A stretch of 63,593 bases of DNA from Pelagibacteraceae bacterium AG-426-I15 (GCA_003213135.1 QCNT01000005.1:1-63593); one strand, 5' to 3'. Shown: positions 42,395-53,112, numbered from the stretch's first letter. The notes: generated by a model not told the origin, from the letters alone. Made by a program: numbers and translations.

Positions 42395-42841
42395 ATATTT
42401 TATACTTTTATCGTATTTTTATCTTTTTTTTTAACAAATTGTCAAAAAAATAAAGTTATTAAAAGTCATGGAATTTTCTACCTTGAAAATAGAGACCGTC
42501 TTTTAAAGGTAAATACAACTAATACTAATGACGTAATAAAAATTTTAGGTCAACCACATACAAAATCTATAAAAGATAAAAATACATGGCTTTATATTGA
42601 AAGAACAAGAACAAGAGGAAAAATGATTAAGTTTGGAAGAAATATATTGCTAAACAACAATGTTTTGGTTGTTAAATTTGATAATTATGGAATATTAAAA
42701 GAAAAAATTTTGTATAATAAAAATGATATGAATGAATATAAGTTTGCTGAGGCAATTACAGTAAATGAAGTAAAAAGAGGAAGTTTTATAGATTCATTTT
42801 TATCAAGTATAAGAGAGAAAATGTATGCGGGAAAAAAATAA
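42371..42841 (+). CDS. bamE: Outer-membrane assembly lipoprotein BamE
   Basis: 156 residues. Lipoprotein signal with lipidation cysteine at about 24 (FFLTNC). SmpA/BamE fold: VNTTNTNDVIKILGQPHTKS and WLYIERTRTRGK, then VLVVKFDNYGILK. Part of the BAM machine that inserts outer-membrane proteins. It ends 1 nt from the convergent hppA. Confidence 0.9.
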   Translation: MPFIRSKHIFYTFIVFLSFFLTNCQKNKVIKSHGIFYLENRDRLLKVNTTNTNDVIKILGQPHTKSIKDKNTWLYIERTRTRGKMIKFGRNILLNNNVLVVKFDNYGILKEKILYNKNDMNEYKFAEAITVNEVKRGSFIDSFLSSIREKMYAGKK

Positions 42842-42842
42842 A

Positions 42843-44933
42843 TTAGTGTGCAATTACCGCTAACAATAAAAGAGCAACAATATTTGTTATTTTTATCATA
42901 GGGTTTACAGCTGGTCCCGCAGTGTCTTTATAAGGATCGCCTACAGTATCACCTGTAACTGCAGCTTTGTGGGACTCAGATCCTTTTCCTCCGTAGTTTC
43001 CATCTTCAATAAATTTTTTTGCATTATCCCATGCGCCTCCACCAGCTGTCATTGATATAGCTACAAATAAGCCTGTAACTATAACGCCAAGGAGCATAGC
43101 ACCTACAGAAGATAGGGCAGCTTCCAAACCACCTATAAAATAAATAACTAAATATAAAATTATTGGTGAAAGCACAGGTAACAAAGATGGTATTATCATT
43201 TCTTTAATAGCAGCTTTGGTGAGTAAATCTACCAATCTGCCGTAATCAGGTTTTCTTTTGCCTTTCATAATTCCTGGTATTTTTTTAAATTGTCTTCTTA
43301 CTTCAATTACTACAGCGCCACCAGCTCTTCCAACTGCTTGCATTCCCATTGAACCAAAAAGGTATGGAAGCATTCCGCCTACTAATAAACCAATAACCAC
43401 AAATGGGTTTGATAAATCAAAACTAACATTTATACCTTCAAGTGCTGATCCTGGAACTTTAGAAAAAAATTTTATATCTTCCGTATAAGCCGCAAATAGA
43501 ACTAAAGCACCAAGGCCAGCAGAACCGATTGCGTAACCCTTTGTAACAGCCTTGGTAGTATTACCAACTGCATCAAGTGCGTCTGTAGTTTTTCTTACAT
43601 TTTTTGGTAGTTTAGACATTTCAGCAATACCCCCGGCATTATCAGTAACTGGACCATATGCATCAAGAGCTACAACCATGCCGGTTAATGCTAACATGGC
43701 AGTAACAGCAATGGCTATACCAAACAAACCAGCAAGTTCATTTGTAATTATAATTCCAGCAACAATAATTAAAGCGGGAAGCGCTGTAGCCTCCATTGAA
43801 ACTGCTAAACCTTGAATGACGTTTGTACCGTGACCTGTAGTTGAAGATTTTGCAACACTTCTTACAGGGCGATAATTTGTACCTGTATAATATTCTGTGA
43901 CCCAAATAATTAAACCTGTGACTAGCAAACCAACTACTCCGCAATAATATAAATCGAAACCATTGAAGTTTTTATCATTAACATTAAAAATGGTATCTAG
44001 ACCAATTACATTTGATGTAATTGGATAAAGCAATATAAGAGAAATTATCGCCGTAACAACAAAGCCCTTGTAAAGTGCTCCCATTATATTTTTACTTTTG
44101 CCGAGTTTTACAAAAAAAGTTCCAATAATTGATGCAATGATACATCCTCCTCCAATAGCTAAAGGGTAAATCATCATACTCAAATTTTCTTGAAAAAATA
44201 TAGATGCGAGTACCATTGTTGCAACGATAGTAACTGCATATGTTTCAAATAAATCTGCGGCCATACCGGCGCAATCACCAACATTATCACCGACATTGTC
44301 AGCTATAACCGCAGGGTTTCTAGGATCGTCTTCTGGTATACCCGCTTCAACTTTTCCTACAAGGTCAGCTCCCACGTCAGCGCCTTTAGTAAAAATTCCT
44401 CCGCCTAGTCTGGCAAAAATTGATATTAGAGAAGCTCCAAAGCCAAGAGCTATTAGGGCGTTTATTAACTCTCTGTTTTCTACGTTTAAAGATAAAAGTG
44501 CCCAGTAATAAATTGAAATTGCCAGTAAAGCTAATCCAGCAACTAATAAACCCGTTATTGCTCCAGACTTAAATGCCATCGTTAAACCTTTTTGAAGACT
44601 CGTTCTTGAAGCTTCTGCTGTTCTTACGTTTGCCTCAACTGAAATTAACATTCCTATGTAACCAGCAACACCTGATAGTAATGCCCCTATGAAATAACCA
44701 AGACCGACTAGTACGCTAAAAAAATAACTAATAATTATTAAAACAATAAAACCTACAACTGCTATGGTTTTGTATTGTCTGTTTAAATAAGCTTTAGCAC
44801 CAATTTGAATTGCATGAGCAATCTCTTGCATTTTATTGTTACCAGGATTTGATGAAATAATTTGTTTGCTTAAAAAGTAACTGTAAATGACAGCTATGAA
44901 TCCTACTAGAATTATTAAAGATAAAATATGCAA
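42843..44933 (-). CDS. hppA: Membrane H+-translocating pyrophosphatase
   Basis: 696 residues, about 16 membrane helices. Substrate motifs: [38 protein letters not shown] and the C-terminal [15 protein letters not shown]. The segment [15 protein letters not shown] has lysine at the position that marks K+-independent proton pumps. It uses PPi to make a proton gradient. The start is TTG (44931-44933) with AAAGGA about 8 nt upstream; no nearby ATG fits. Confidence 0.96.
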   Translation of the reverse strand: MHILSLIILVGFIAVIYSYFLSKQIISSNPGNNKMQEIAHAIQIGAKAYLNRQYKTIAVVGFIVLIIISYFFSVLVGLGYFIGALLSGVAGYIGMLISVEANVRTAEASRTSLQKGLTMAFKSGAITGLLVAGLALLAISIYYWALLSLNVENRELINALIALGFGASLISIFARLGGGIFTKGADVGADLVGKVEAGIPEDDPRNPAVIADNVGDNVGDCAGMAADLFETYAVTIVATMVLASIFFQENLSMMIYPLAIGGGCIIASIIGTFFVKLGKSKNIMGALYKGFVVTAIISLILLYPITSNVIGLDTIFNVNDKNFNGFDLYYCGVVGLLVTGLIIWVTEYYTGTNYRPVRSVAKSSTTGHGTNVIQGLAVSMEATALPALIIVAGIIITNELAGLFGIAIAVTAMLALTGMVVALDAYGPVTDNAGGIAEMSKLPKNVRKTTDALDAVGNTTKAVTKGYAIGSAGLGALVLFAAYTEDIKFFSKVPGSALEGINVSFDLSNPFVVIGLLVGGMLPYLFGSMGMQAVGRAGGAVVIEVRRQFKKIPGIMKGKRKPDYGRLVDLLTKAAIKEMIIPSLLPVLSPIILYLVIYFIGGLEAALSSVGAMLLGVIVTGLFVAISMTAGGGAWDNAKKFIEDGNYGGKGSESHKAAVTGDTVGDPYKDTAGPAVNPMIKITNIVALLLLAVIAH

Positions 44934-44967
44934 GTGTAATATCCTTTATAAATTAAAAAACAGGAAA

Positions 44968-44993
44968 TTGCCAAAAATCATGATAAAAGGCAA
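44968..44993 (-). terminator. Weak hairpin between nusB and hppA
   Basis: Minus strand arms TTGCC and GGCAA with a 16-nt AT-rich loop, followed by TTTCCTGTTTTTT. Possibly ends the rib-nusB transcript, with the hppA promoter nearby. The stem is short. Confidence 0.35.
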
Positions 44994-44997
44994 GAAA

Positions 44998-45399
44998 TTA
45001 TTCATCCATTTTTCTAACATTTTTAGAAACTTTGTCCAAAATAGCATTTAGATAGCCCTTATGAGCCTTTTCTAAAAAAAAGTCTGATATTTTTACATAT
45101 TCACTTACAATAACTTTTATAGGGGTTTTGTGACTAAACATTAGTTCGAAAGTCGCAGAAAGAATCATTAATTTTAAAATAAGGTCGGTTCTAGAGGGGT
45201 TAAATTCATCTTTTAATATAATATTTAGATTTTCAAGCAGAAGTTCTTCTCGCTCTATTGTTCCAGAAACAGTATCTTTTATAAATTTTTTAAACCTATG
45301 TTTGGGAAAAGATATTTCTGAGTCTTTATTAATAAAATATGAATATAATTTTTGAACAACAATAATTCTAGGATTTTTATCAAATTTCTCCTGAACCAT
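44998..45399 (-). CDS. nusB: Transcription antitermination factor NusB
   Basis: 133 residues: PRIIVVQKLYSYF at the start, LLENLNIILKDEFN, LILKLMILSATFELMF and VIVSEYVKISDFFLEKAHKGYLNAILDKVSK (given in parts: VIVSEYVKISDFF and KGYLNAILDKV) are typical. It works with NusE in rRNA antitermination. It shares one base with ribH. Confidence 0.93.
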   Translation of the reverse strand: MVQEKFDKNPRIIVVQKLYSYFINKDSEISFPKHRFKKFIKDTVSGTIEREELLLENLNIILKDEFNPSRTDLILKLMILSATFELMFSHKTPIKVIVSEYVKISDFFLEKAHKGYLNAILDKVSKNVRKMDE

Positions 45400-45797
45400 T
45401 ATTGAATTGAAAGAGCTTTTAAAACAGCATCTGCGGCTTCCTCACCTTTATTTAATCTTTGTGATGCTTGCTCTCTATTAAAACAAGTTAATATTGCATT
45501 TCCTATTGGTTTCTTATCTTTAATTGATATTTGCATAATACCATTAGTTATAGCATTACATATCAAATCAAAATTTGCTGTTTCTCCTTTTAATATGCAT
45601 CCAATTGCTACAAATCCATCATATTTTTTTATTAGTTTTGAAATAGCAAACGGGATTTCAAATGCCCCTGGGACCGAGATCTTTGAAATACTTTTAACCT
45701 TATTAGATTTTTTTAATAATAATTGAGCTCCAGATTGTAATGGAAGTGTAAATTCTTCATTATACAGTGAACGAACTATACAGATTTTTTTTCTCAT
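45399..45797 (-). CDS. ribH: 6,7-dimethyl-8-ribityllumazine synthase
   Basis: 132 residues: VPGAFEIPFAISKLI, GCILKGETANFDLICNAI and AILTCFNREQASQR with C-terminal EAADAVLKAL. It is a little short at the N-terminus compared with 150-160-residue homologues. Penultimate step of riboflavin synthesis. Overlaps ribB by 4 bp. Confidence 0.94.
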   Translation of the reverse strand: MRKKICIVRSLYNEEFTLPLQSGAQLLLKKSNKVKSISKISVPGAFEIPFAISKLIKKYDGFVAIGCILKGETANFDLICNAITNGIMQISIKDKKPIGNAILTCFNREQASQRLNKGEEAADAVLKALSIQ

Positions 45798-46852
45798 TTT
45801 ATAATATCCTGTTTAACAATTTTAATACCATAACCTTTTAAACCAATAATACGTTTTTTTGATCTTGAAACTAATATCATATTTTTAATTTTCAATTCTT
45901 TAATTATTTGAGCTCCAACACCATAATATCTTAAAATACTATTGTTTTCAGAAGAAGATGAGCTCGGGTTTGAACCTTTTACTAATATTAGTGCAAAATT
46001 ATTAAATTTATTCAGATATCTTAAGGAGTTTTTAAAAATATTCTTATTAAAATTAAAAAAGCTATTTAAAACATTTGTAGATATAACTCTGACCCTAGAT
46101 TTTTTGTTTGCTGAAAATTTACCTTTTGTAATAGCGTAATGCTCTGATCCATCTAATTTATTTTTAAAAGTTTTTAAATCAAAATTACCGAATTTCTTTA
46201 CTTTAATCTTTTTATTAGAAATTAATTTAATGAGTTTTTCATTTTTAAGTCTATGGGAAATTAGATCTTCAATCTTAGCAATTTTTAATTTATGTTTTTT
46301 TGCAAAAGGTAATAAATCTTTATAACGTGCCATTGTTCCGTCCTCGTTCATAACTTCACAAATTACTGCGCTAGGGTTTAGTTTTGCAAGTTTAGAAATA
46401 TCTACTGAAGCTTCAGTGTGCCCCGCTCTTTCTAAAACCCCACCATTTTTTGCAACAAGTGGAAAAACATGTCCTGGGGATACTATATCTTTTTTTGTAG
46501 TGGACTCTTTTATTGCTACTCTAATTGTTTTTGACCTATCGTGGGCAGATATACCTGTTGATATTCCTTTTTTTGACTCTATCGATACAGTAAAAGCAGT
46601 TTGAGTTCTTGATTTATTAATTAATGACATTAAAGGTAAATTCAATTTTTTTACTTTTTGAGTCGTTAATGCCAAACATATTAAGCCTCTCCCATGTTTA
46701 GCCATAAAATTTATTTTTTTGGGATTAATTTTTGATGCTGGAACTACTAAGTCGCCTTCATTCTCTCGGTCTTTATTATCAACTAAAATAAACATTTTGC
46801 CTTTTTTAGCATCACTTATAATTTCTTTGATAGTTGAAGATGATTTTTTCAT
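45794..46852 (-). CDS. ribB: DHBP synthase with degenerate GTP cyclohydrolase II domain (RibBX-like)
   Basis: 352 residues. Residues 1-205 are DHBP synthase: VDNKDRENEGDLVVPA, ARHGRGLICLAL-like MAKHGRGLICLAL, GISAHDRSKTI, GHVFPLVAKNGGVLERAGHTEA and MNEDGTMARYKDL. The second half aligns with GTP cyclohydrolase II but lacks the zinc cysteine motif (normally C-x(10)-C-x-C) and most active-site residues; only the LRYYGVGAQIIKEL and GLKGYGIKIV ends remain. RibBX-type fusions of this kind are known in Proteobacteria. A functional ribA must be elsewhere. Confidence 0.92.
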   Translation of the reverse strand: MKKSSSTIKEIISDAKKGKMFILVDNKDRENEGDLVVPASKINPKKINFMAKHGRGLICLALTTQKVKKLNLPLMSLINKSRTQTAFTVSIESKKGISTGISAHDRSKTIRVAIKESTTKKDIVSPGHVFPLVAKNGGVLERAGHTEASVDISKLAKLNPSAVICEVMNEDGTMARYKDLLPFAKKHKLKIAKIEDLISHRLKNEKLIKLISNKKIKVKKFGNFDLKTFKNKLDGSEHYAITKGKFSANKKSRVRVISTNVLNSFFNFNKNIFKNSLRYLNKFNNFALILVKGSNPSSSSSENNSILRYYGVGAQIIKELKIKNMILVSRSKKRIIGLKGYGIKIVKQDIIK

Positions 46853-46853
46853 A

Positions 46854-47450
46854 TTATTTATGAATACTAACCAGATATTTTCCTATCATATCAAATTCAA
46901 CATTAACATTATCTCCTCTTTTTAATTTTATTAAATTTGTAAGTTTTAAAGTATGTGGGATAATATTAATTTGAAAACCATTTTTGGTAAGTTTAGAAAT
47001 TGTAAGAGAAACACCGTTAATAGATATTGATCCCTTTTCAATAACATATTTTTTATATTTTTTTTCTAGAGAAAAACTAACAATCCAAGATTTATCAACA
47101 ATTTTAATGCTTTGAACATTCGATGTTGTATCAACATGACCTTGAACGTAATGACCTGAGATTTTTTTTCCATGATAAAGTGATTTTTCTATATTTACAT
47201 GTTTTCGAATTTTTGCATTTTTAAAATTGGATCTTTTTAAAGTTTCTTTGGAAAGATAAAATAAAAAAGATTTTTTTTTAATTCTTATTAACGTCAAACA
47301 AACACCGTCACAGCAAACGGACTCTCCTACATCAGATTGTTTAAAAGAAATATCAGAAGTCATTTCAACAACTCTGCTGCCATTTACATATTTAGGATTT
47401 CTATAAATTTTTTTTATTAATCCTTGATTATAAACAATTCCATTAAACAT
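46854..47450 (-). CDS. ribE: Riboflavin synthase, alpha subunit
   Basis: 198 residues, two lumazine-binding repeats: [29 protein letters not shown] and KISGHYVQGHVDTTS, then KGSISINGVSLTIS and NIIPHTLKLTNL. It forms riboflavin from two lumazines. Shares one base with ribD. Confidence 0.95.
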   Translation of the reverse strand: MFNGIVYNQGLIKKIYRNPKYVNGSRVVEMTSDISFKQSDVGESVCCDGVCLTLIRIKKKSFLFYLSKETLKRSNFKNAKIRKHVNIEKSLYHGKKISGHYVQGHVDTTSNVQSIKIVDKSWIVSFSLEKKYKKYVIEKGSISINGVSLTISKLTKNGFQINIIPHTLKLTNLIKLKRGDNVNVEFDMIGKYLVSIHK

Positions 47451-48544
47451 TATTTTAATTTTTCTATAAAAAGTTTGTCTCCAAACAGATTAACATTAAT
47501 TTTGTTTTTTAAATAAATTTTTTTAATAATATTATTGCTAGAAAAATTTAATCCTGCTTTTTTAAGGGGAAAGTTTGATTTAAATATATAGATATTATTT
47601 AAAAAGTTATTTTTAATTAAAAAATTCAATAGAGTAAGACCAGCCTCAATAAATATTCTTGAATAACCTCTTTTTTTTAAAATTAGTAATAAGTTTTTAA
47701 AGTCTTTTGCTTCATTAATTGAGGTAAAATTAATTATTTTAATACCTTTTTTTTTAAAATACGAAATTTTTTTGTTATTTTTTGAATATGTAAAAAGTAA
47801 TATTTTTCTTTTACACTTTACTTTAAAAAGTTTAAGATTTTTTTTTAACTTTAAATTTCTGTCTAAAATTAAGAGATCTGGACTTTTATTTTCAAGACCA
47901 GTAATTCTACAATTTAACAAAGAGTTATCTTCATTTATAGACTTTGAGCTTGAAATTATACAATCGTACATTGTGCGAATAAGCTGTGCTCTTTTTCTTG
48001 AATGAGAATTTGTAATCCATTTTTTTTTTAAATTTTTAGTTAAATAATCTTTGGAAACTGCAATTTTTGCATCTACTAATGGCAATTTATTTTTATGTTG
48101 TAAATAATAACTTTGATAAAATTTAATACCATTCTTCTTCATTAGTTTGTTGTTAACAATTATTTTTTTTTTTGATAATATTTTCTTAGATTTATTTTTT
48201 GATCTTTTGTCGATATCTTTAATTGAATAATATACTCTTTTAATTTTTTTTTTTATTATTAAATTTGTACATGGTGGAGTCGTACCATAATGTGAACATG
48301 GTTCTAATGTTACATAAAGATTAGATCCCTTAAAATTTACTTTTTTATTTAAAGCATTAAATTCAGCATGTGGTCTTCCATTCATTGATGTACAACCAGA
48401 TGATATAATAGCTCCATTTTTTTCGACCACACAACCTACGGATGGATTTTGTTTTGTTGATCCTAAGTTAATTTTTGCTTTTTCGAATGCAAGAGATAGG
48501 AAAAACTGTTTTTTTGAATTTAAATTATTTTTTAGATTTGCCAT
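47450..48544 (-). CDS. ribD: Bifunctional riboflavin deaminase/reductase RibD
   Basis: 364 residues. The N-terminal deaminase has the zinc motif [10 protein letters not shown] and [16 protein letters not shown]; the C-terminal reductase domain has [30 protein letters not shown] and [10 protein letters not shown]. Steps two and three of riboflavin synthesis. The reductase is lysine-rich and divergent but complete. Overlaps nrdR by 20 bp. Confidence 0.94.
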   Translation of the reverse strand: MANLKNNLNSKKQFFLSLAFEKAKINLGSTKQNPSVGCVVEKNGAIISSGCTSMNGRPHAEFNALNKKVNFKGSNLYVTLEPCSHYGTTPPCTNLIIKKKIKRVYYSIKDIDKRSKNKSKKILSKKKIIVNNKLMKKNGIKFYQSYYLQHKNKLPLVDAKIAVSKDYLTKNLKKKWITNSHSRKRAQLIRTMYDCIISSSKSINEDNSLLNCRITGLENKSPDLLILDRNLKLKKNLKLFKVKCKRKILLFTYSKNNKKISYFKKKGIKIINFTSINEAKDFKNLLLILKKRGYSRIFIEAGLTLLNFLIKNNFLNNIYIFKSNFPLKKAGLNFSSNNIIKKIYLKNKINVNLFGDKLFIEKLK

Positions 48545-48989
48545 CTAATTCCTCAATATATTCTCCAAATTCCCCTACTTCTTTGAAGTTAGTATATACT
48601 GAAGCAAATCTAATGTACGCAATCTTATCAAGCTCTTTTAAAACATCCATGACTTTTTTGCCAATCACACTAGATTGAATTTCAGACTGACCTATTTCTT
48701 CAAGCTCTCTTGTTATTTTTGTTACAGCTTTTTCTATAGTTTCTGGATCTATTGGTCTTTTTTTTAATGCAACAAAAAGAGATTTGGCTAATTTTTCTCT
48801 ATCAAACTGACTTTTTCTCCCGTTTTTTTTAATGACTGTTAATTCTCTGAACTGTACTCTTTCAAAAGTTGTAAATCTTTGTCCACCATTACAATTACAA
48901 AATCTTCTTCTTCTTATAGCTGTTCCATCCTCAGTGGGTCTAGAGTCAACTACGGAGGTATCTTTTTCTCTACAAAAGGGACAAAGCAT
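48525..48989 (-). CDS. nrdR: Transcriptional repressor NrdR
   Basis: 154 residues. Zinc ribbon [20 protein letters not shown] with FCNC replacing the usual second pair (C-x-x-C), followed by RFTTFERVQ, and an ATP cone ([27 protein letters not shown]). It represses ribonucleotide reductase genes in response to dATP. It is co-transcribed with glyA (3 nt) and ribD, a common alphaproteobacterial order. Confidence 0.96.
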   Translation of the reverse strand: MLCPFCREKDTSVVDSRPTEDGTAIRRRRFCNCNGGQRFTTFERVQFRELTVIKKNGRKSQFDREKLAKSLFVALKKRPIDPETIEKAVTKITRELEEIGQSEIQSSVIGKKVMDVLKELDKIAYIRFASVYTNFKEVGEFGEYIEELDGKSKK

Positions 48990-48992
48990 AAA

Positions 48993-50309
48993 TTAATTTT
49001 TTAAAAGATGACCATAAATTGGAAATTTTGAACATAGTTCAATTACTTCTCTTCTTACTTTTTCTTCTGCTTTGCTGTTATCATTTGGATTATTAGACAA
49101 GCCTTTTACTACTTCTGTAATAAGTTCTCCTATTTTTTTAAATTCATTCAAACCAAAGCCTCTTGTTGTTGCGGCTTGTGAACCAAGTCTTATCCCAGAT
49201 GTAATTGTCATTTTTTCTGTATCGAAAGGTATACCATTTTTATTACAAGTAATATTGGATTTACATAAGCTTACTTCGGCTGCTTTTCCAGTAACTTTAA
49301 ATGGTCTCAAATCAACGAGCATGAGGTGCGTGTCCGTTCCTCCAGAAAAAATTTTAAAACCATTATTTTTTAAAGTTTCTGATAAAATTTTTGCATTAGC
49401 TAAAACAGACTTTATATATTCTCTAAAACTAGGTTGTAAGGCTTCTTGAAATGCTGCGGCTTTCGCTGCAATAACGTGCATTAATGGCCCGCCTTGATAA
49501 CCAGGAAATACTGCCGAATTAAATTTTTTATGTAAATCTTCTCTGTTTGTTAAAATAATTCCACCACGGCCGCCTCTTAAAACTTTGTGTGTAGTAGAAG
49601 TTACAACATCAGCATACTCAATTGGATTTGGATAACCTTTTCCGGCAACCAATCCTGAAAAATGGGCCATATCAACCATAAGATATGCGTTTATACTATT
49701 AGCTATGTCTCGAAATTTTTTGAAATCAATTATTCTGGAGTAAGCGCTGCCACCTGCGATTAAAATTTTTGGCTTATGTTCTTGAGCCAATTTTTTAACT
49801 TGGGCATAATCTATAAGACCAGTATCTTTTTCAACCTCGTAATGAAAAGATTTTAACCACTTACCAGATAATGAAACTTTCGCTCCATGTGTTAAATGAC
49901 CACCAGAATTGAGACTCATACCAAGTATTGTATCTCCTGGATTTAACAACGCAAGATATACAGCTCCATTTGCTTGTGCTCCGGAATGCGGTTGAACATT
50001 TGCATATTTGCAATTGAATAATTTTTTTACTCTTTCTAATGCTAACTCTTCGGTCTTGTCCACAAACTCGCACCCTCCATAATATCTTTTTCCAGGGTAC
50101 CCCTCGGCATATTTGTTTGTAAGAACAGATCCTTGTGCATCTAATACAGCTTTGGAAACAATATTTTCAGACGCAATAAGTTCTATATGTTCTTGTTGTC
50201 TTTGAAGTTCCTCTTTGATTGATTTATATAAATCAGGATCTCTTAATGATAAATCATTATCAAAATAATTCTTATAACTGCCGTTTACTTCACTTTTAAT
50301 TTTTGACAT
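48993..50309 (-). CDS. glyA: Serine hydroxymethyltransferase
   Basis: 438 residues from the ATG at 50307-50309; a longer GTG-started frame to 50360 would overlap rpiB and has no support. Motifs: [48 protein letters not shown], the PLP lysine in [14 protein letters not shown]-type [15 protein letters not shown] and [14 protein letters not shown]. It interconverts serine and glycine with THF, feeding the one-carbon pool that DmdA also loads. Confidence 0.96.
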   Translation of the reverse strand: MSKIKSEVNGSYKNYFDNDLSLRDPDLYKSIKEELQRQQEHIELIASENIVSKAVLDAQGSVLTNKYAEGYPGKRYYGGCEFVDKTEELALERVKKLFNCKYANVQPHSGAQANGAVYLALLNPGDTILGMSLNSGGHLTHGAKVSLSGKWLKSFHYEVEKDTGLIDYAQVKKLAQEHKPKILIAGGSAYSRIIDFKKFRDIANSINAYLMVDMAHFSGLVAGKGYPNPIEYADVVTSTTHKVLRGGRGGIILTNREDLHKKFNSAVFPGYQGGPLMHVIAAKAAAFQEALQPSFREYIKSVLANAKILSETLKNNGFKIFSGGTDTHLMLVDLRPFKVTGKAAEVSLCKSNITCNKNGIPFDTEKMTITSGIRLGSQAATTRGFGLNEFKKIGELITEVVKGLSNNPNDNSKAEEKVRREVIELCSKFPIYGHLLKN

Positions 50310-50325
50310 ATCAATATTTGCTATT

Positions 50326-50763
50326 TTAAATCTTGTTAATTCTCCGAAGATGTCTTCCACCTTCGAATTTTGTACTAAGAAAAACGTTAACTAATTTTAT
50401 TGCTAATGGTTTTTTAGTTAATCTTTCTCCTAGTGCTATAATATTAGCATTATTATGCAATCTAGACAAACGAGTAGATGAAAAATTATAGCATACAGCG
50501 GCTCTAATTCCTCTAAATTTGTTAGCTGTCATGGCCATTCCTGCACCGGAACCACAAACTAGTATGCCAACACAGTTTTTTTTTGTTTTTATGCTGCGAG
50601 CAACTTTTTTTGCAAAATCCGGGTAGTCAACTGAGCTTTCTTTTTTAGGACCTAAATCGATTATTTGAACTTTTTTTTTCCGAAGACTATTTATTATATT
50701 TTTTTTTAATTTAAAACCTGCGTGATCAGATGAAATAAATATCTTTTTAAATAATATTTTCAA
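50326..50763 (-). CDS. rpiB: Ribose-5-phosphate isomerase B
   Basis: 145 residues: [49 protein letters not shown] (in parts: [14 protein letters not shown] with the active-site Cys) and [12 protein letters not shown]. Start is TTG (50761-50763), with no ATG upstream, one nt after the stop of the dioxygenase gene. It ends 16 nt before the chosen glyA start. Confidence 0.94.
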   Translation of the reverse strand: MKILFKKIFISSDHAGFKLKKNIINSLRKKKVQIIDLGPKKESSVDYPDFAKKVARSIKTKKNCVGILVCGSGAGMAMTANKFRGIRAAVCYNFSSTRLSRLHNNANIIALGERLTKKPLAIKLVNVFLSTKFEGGRHLRRINKI

Positions 50764-50764
50764 A

Positions 50765-51346
50765 TTAATTAAATCTATTCTCTAATAAACAAGCCACAAT
50801 ATGAATTCTATTTTGCTCACCACCATTAAAAAAATTATGGTATCTAGTATTATTGGTAATCCAAACTTTACCATCCGCGGGCATATGTTTGGCAACATCC
50901 TCTATAACCATTTTACATCCTGGGTTTGTTATTATTGGAATATGAAGTCTTGGTTCGGGATCTTTATGCCAACTTAGAGTTGATCTTGGTTCTTTCAATA
51001 AAATTCTAACTCTTCCAAGTTTAAATTTAGTCTTTAAAGACTTGTAAACTTCCTCAAAATAAGTATTTTTAAAATCTTTTGTTAGTTCAGTATATTTGGA
51101 CTCATCTATAGGTTTGTCTCTTCTTACTTCTTTCCCTGTTTCATCAGGTTTTGTCCAATAAATACCTCTTACATTGTGGCCCTCTATTGAGCTATCGTCA
51201 CCAGGTATTCTATTCATTGGAATTGCGTGAAAATTTGTAATGCCTAAGGTTTTGTATTTTGATTTTTTTAAAATTACTTCAAGATCAGATCTTAATTTTG
51301 CAATATCGAAAGACAAATCTGGCACTTGATAGAAATCTTTAAACAT
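50765..51346 (-). CDS. Aspartyl/asparaginyl beta-hydroxylase-like 2OG-Fe(II) dioxygenase
   Basis: 193 residues from the ATG at 51344-51346 (MFKDFYQVPDL); a frame to 51421 would eat most of the divergent promoter region and starts with a poorly conserved stretch. The core has LSWHKDPEPRLHIPIITNPG, then PADGKVWITNNTRYHNFFNGG and RIHIVACL, giving the His-x-Asp...His iron triad and an arginine for 2-oxoglutarate. Substrate unknown. Divergent from hemB. Confidence 0.83.
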   Translation of the reverse strand: MFKDFYQVPDLSFDIAKLRSDLEVILKKSKYKTLGITNFHAIPMNRIPGDDSSIEGHNVRGIYWTKPDETGKEVRRDKPIDESKYTELTKDFKNTYFEEVYKSLKTKFKLGRVRILLKEPRSTLSWHKDPEPRLHIPIITNPGCKMVIEDVAKHMPADGKVWITNNTRYHNFFNGGEQNRIHIVACLLENRFN

Positions 51347-51439
51347 GATTGAATTTGTCATATATGTAGTTATTACACTTTTTTTATTAGTGAATAATAT
51401 TATATTTGTCGCATAATACAAAGTTTAATAGTTTAAAAA

Positions 51440-52438
51440 ATGAGGATTTTAGGTAAATATCCCAACATAAGATTGAGAAGGAATCGCAAGTACGATTGGA
51501 CACGAAGACTGGTGTCTGAAAATAATTTAACTGTTAACGATCTCATATTGCCAATATTTGTAACAGAAGGAAAAAATAAAATAGAAAAAATAAAGTCTAT
51601 GCCGGGAATTTACAGATATTCCATAGACAAAATAAATTATATAGTTAATAAAGCTAGTAGGCTAAAAATTCCTTTAGTTGCCATCTTTCCAAACAATTCC
51701 GATAAAAAAAAAGATACTCTTGGTAGTGAATCTTTAAATGAGGATAATCTTGTTTGTAAAGCTATTAGAAAAATAAAAAAATATAATCCTAATATAGGTG
51801 TTATGGCTGATGTAGCTTTAGATCCATATACAGATCATGGTCATGACGGTATTTTGAGAAATAAAGAAATTCTAAATGATGAAACTAATCAAATATTATC
51901 TGAGCAGGCAATTCTTCAAGCGCAAATGGGTTGTGATATCGTTGCTCCTTCAGATATGATGGATGGAAGAGTCGGTCTAATAAGAAAATCCTTAGATAAA
52001 AATAACTTTAAAAATGTACAAATTTTATCTTATGCCGCAAAATACTCATCCTATTTTTACGGTCCATTTAGAGATGCTGTGGGATCAAAGAATAAATTAA
52101 AGAGTGATAAAAAAAGTTATCAAATGGATTATAGAAATTCAGATGAAGCTTTAAGGGAAGTTGCATTAGATGTTAAAGAAGGTGCGGACTTTGTTATGAT
52201 AAAACCTGGGCTTCCATATTTAGATATAATCAAGTCTGTAAAAGAAAATTTCAAAATTCCAGTATTTGCTTACCAAGTTTCTGGTGAGTATTCTATGATA
52301 AAAAATGCTATAAAAAAAAATATGTTTCATAAAGATGTTATTATTGAGAGCATAATGTCTTTTAAAAGAGCTGGAGCATCAGCGGTAGTTACTTATTTTG
52401 CATTGGATATTGCGGCAAAAATTAAAAAAGGTCTATAA
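51440..52438 (+). CDS. hemB: Delta-aminolevulinic acid dehydratase
   Basis: 332 residues. Motifs: LRRNRKYDWTRRLVSEN, LPIFVTEGK, MADVALDPYTDHGHDG (metal-poor form: no cysteine zinc cluster, aspartates instead, suggesting Mg2+ dependence), VAPSDMMDGRVG, the two active-site lysines in SYAAKYSSYFYGPFRDA and FVMIKPGLPYLD. Second step of tetrapyrrole synthesis. It overlaps the convergent recO by 6 bp. Confidence 0.96.
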   Translation: MRILGKYPNIRLRRNRKYDWTRRLVSENNLTVNDLILPIFVTEGKNKIEKIKSMPGIYRYSIDKINYIVNKASRLKIPLVAIFPNNSDKKKDTLGSESLNEDNLVCKAIRKIKKYNPNIGVMADVALDPYTDHGHDGILRNKEILNDETNQILSEQAILQAQMGCDIVAPSDMMDGRVGLIRKSLDKNNFKNVQILSYAAKYSSYFYGPFRDAVGSKNKLKSDKKSYQMDYRNSDEALREVALDVKEGADFVMIKPGLPYLDIIKSVKENFKIPVFAYQVSGEYSMIKNAIKKNMFHKDVIIESIMSFKRAGASAVVTYFALDIAAKIKKGL

Positions 52439-53110
52439 TATTTTTTTTTCAAGTAGAATTCTTGAATATGGCATACGTAAATTGTTCGGATGAAAGAATT
52501 TATTTTCCATTAAGTTTCTTGAAAAACTTAAGCCATTGAAAATATCTTTTTGACTTACATTATCAAAATTTTTTGAAATAATGAAATTTGGTATTTTATA
52601 ATCTATCTTATCGACATTTATATTTATAAGCTCATTAGAATTTGAAGTTCTAATATTAGTATCTTCCATATCAAAACCAAAACCTAAGTCATGAATTAAA
52701 TCAATTTCCCAACTTAGATAGTATAAAAGCCAATTTTCATCACTAAATTTTATTAATAAACTGTTGAGTGAATTATATATTTTTTTTTGAACTTCATTTT
52801 CGGGTAACAAAATTTTGATAATTGATGTAATAGAATTTAAACATGTTGTTTTTTTTTGATCATTAAAATATCTAGGTGAAATTGCATCTATTAATTCAGT
52901 TTTGAAATATCCTATTTTATTCTCTGATTTGGAATTAAAAATAATAAAAATTTTATTTGAAACTTGTAAATAATTCTTTATTTTTCTTGAAGTCCCACCA
53001 TAAACAATGCCGCTTACTTTGCCAAAGTTTTTTGTAAAAACATCTAAAATTATTGCATTCTCTCTAAATTTTCTTTTTCCAACAATGAACGCTTCGTCTT
53101 CCCAGTACAT
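52433..53110 (-). CDS. recO: DNA repair protein RecO
   Basis: 225 residues: N-terminal OB domain (WEDEAFIVGKRKFRENAIILDVFTKNFG in parts: DEAFIVGKRKFREN, IILDVFTKNFGKVSGIVYGG) and a helical C-terminal domain with LGFGFDMED; no zinc-cysteine cluster. It loads RecA on ssDNA with RecR. Two nt after rnc, as in related genomes. Confidence 0.92.
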   Translation of the reverse strand: MYWEDEAFIVGKRKFRENAIILDVFTKNFGKVSGIVYGGTSRKIKNYLQVSNKIFIIFNSKSENKIGYFKTELIDAISPRYFNDQKKTTCLNSITSIIKILLPENEVQKKIYNSLNSLLIKFSDENWLLYYLSWEIDLIHDLGFGFDMEDTNIRTSNSNELININVDKIDYKIPNFIISKNFDNVSQKDIFNGLSFSRNLMENKFFHPNNLRMPYSRILLEKKIL

Positions 53111-53112
53111 AT

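Noticed and set aside
42843-44933. Na+-pumping, K+-dependent pyrophosphatase
   Set aside because: The lysine in [10 protein letters not shown] marks the K+-independent proton-pumping class.
50310-50360. N-terminal extension of glyA (GTG at 50360)
   Set aside because: It overlaps the end of rpiB and precedes the normal family start; the ATG at 50307-50309 is kept.
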